Assembly: GCA_002315765.1 (NCBI GenBank)
Contig: DCIE01000039.1
Location: 1-36,283, forward strand
Reading direction: 5' to 3'
Origin: Ruminococcaceae bacterium UBA1734
Lineage (GTDB): Bacteria; Bacillota; Clostridia; Oscillospirales; Acutalibacteraceae
Length of the DNA stretch: 36,283 bases
Position 1 is the first letter of the stretch. The number at the start of each line of letters is the position of its first letter. Shown here one piece after another: positions 36,107-36,283 of this stretch. The notes under the pieces were generated by a model. It saw only the letters and a list, made by a program, of their open reading frames with translations, was not told where the DNA came from and did not search any database. The position numbers and the translations under genes were made by a program.

Positions 36107-36135
36107 TTGATTTTTTGTTTATTTTATGCTAAAAT
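36107..36135 (+). promoter_or_regulatory. Promoter of the divergent regulator gene
   Basis: There is a TTGATT -35 box (36107-36112), a 17-bp spacer and a TAAAAT -10 box (36130-36135) with an extended-10 TG immediately upstream (TGC). The gene's ATG is about 34 nt downstream of the -10 box, after GGAGG. Confidence 0.6.
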
Positions 36136-36168
36136 AACAAAAAAAAGAATTAACAATTTGGAGGATAT

Positions 36169-36283
36169 ATGGAAAGTAAAAACGACAATTTACCTCTGTT
36201 TTTTTGCAACTCACTTACCAATGATGATAATGACTATATCAATTTTATCCAAGTCGGTTGGGATAAATGTTCTCCAAATCGCT
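36169..36283 (+). CDS. N-terminal fragment of a probable AraC-type regulator (cut by window edge)
   Basis: Only 38 codons are visible, starting MESKNDNLPLFFCNSLTNDD with GGAGG 6 nt before the ATG. The segment INFIQVGWDKCSPNR resembles the first strand of the cupin-like sensor domain of AraC-family regulators (typically VGxxxCxPxH). Its divergent position facing the long sugar cluster supports a local transcriptional regulator. The DNA-binding domain is outside the window, so the family is not proven. Confidence 0.5.
   Translation, partial: MESKNDNLPLFFCNSLTNDDNDYINFIQVGWDKCSPNR

Overview
The window is AT-rich DNA from an anaerobic, glycan-degrading Firmicute, most likely a gut or rumen Clostridia (Oscillospiraceae/Ruminococcaceae-like). 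The evidence is a type I dockerin, glycyl radical chemistry, strong AGGAGG-type ribosome binding sites, several TTG starts and many large secreted modular proteins. No rRNA, tRNA, CRISPR array, transposase or phage gene was seen. Almost everything is on the minus strand, so transcription runs from right to left. The only plus-strand gene is a partial, probably AraC-type regulator at the right edge.

Right part (about 36.2 to 9.2 kb, transcribed leftward): a long polysaccharide-utilisation locus starts at a divergent promoter region at 35.9-36.15 kb. In order it holds a MalG-type permease, a solute-binding lipoprotein, a beta-helix lipoprotein, a beta-helix protein without a signal peptide, a very large (940 aa) solute-binding protein, a MalF/MalG permease pair, a membrane protein with NHL-like, TPR-like and Yip1-like regions, a DUF5696-type lipoprotein, a second MalF-type permease, a 1400-residue membrane-anchored protein with six tandem modules, a GH36 alpha-galactosidase, and a 1487-residue secreted protein with a central dockerin and a C-terminal beta-helix. 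A hairpin terminator (9131-9180) closes the region. No transporter ATPase is encoded, so a shared MsmX/UgpC-type ATPase elsewhere is implied.

Left part (about 9.1 to 0.5 kb, transcribed leftward): a histidine phosphatase, a glycyl radical enzyme (GRE) gene with one in-frame TAA stop, a cytoplasmic glycosidase-like TIM-barrel protein, the GRE activase, L-rhamnose isomerase (rhaA), an SGNH esterase and L-rhamnose mutarotase (rhaM). A strong GC-rich hairpin (332-365) follows. The rhaM start lies inside a 17-bp inverted repeat. At the extreme left is the 5' end of another secreted protein with its own promoter.

Working model (inference): surface and dockerin-borne beta-helix proteins and binding modules capture and trim a galactose- and rhamnose-containing polysaccharide such as a pectin side chain or exopolysaccharide. 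The two ABC importers take up oligosaccharides. The cytoplasmic beta-helix protein, alpha-galactosidase, glycosidase-like protein and esterase break them down. RhaM/RhaA, and possibly an uncharacterised GRE, process the deoxy-sugar. rhaB and rhaD are not in the window.
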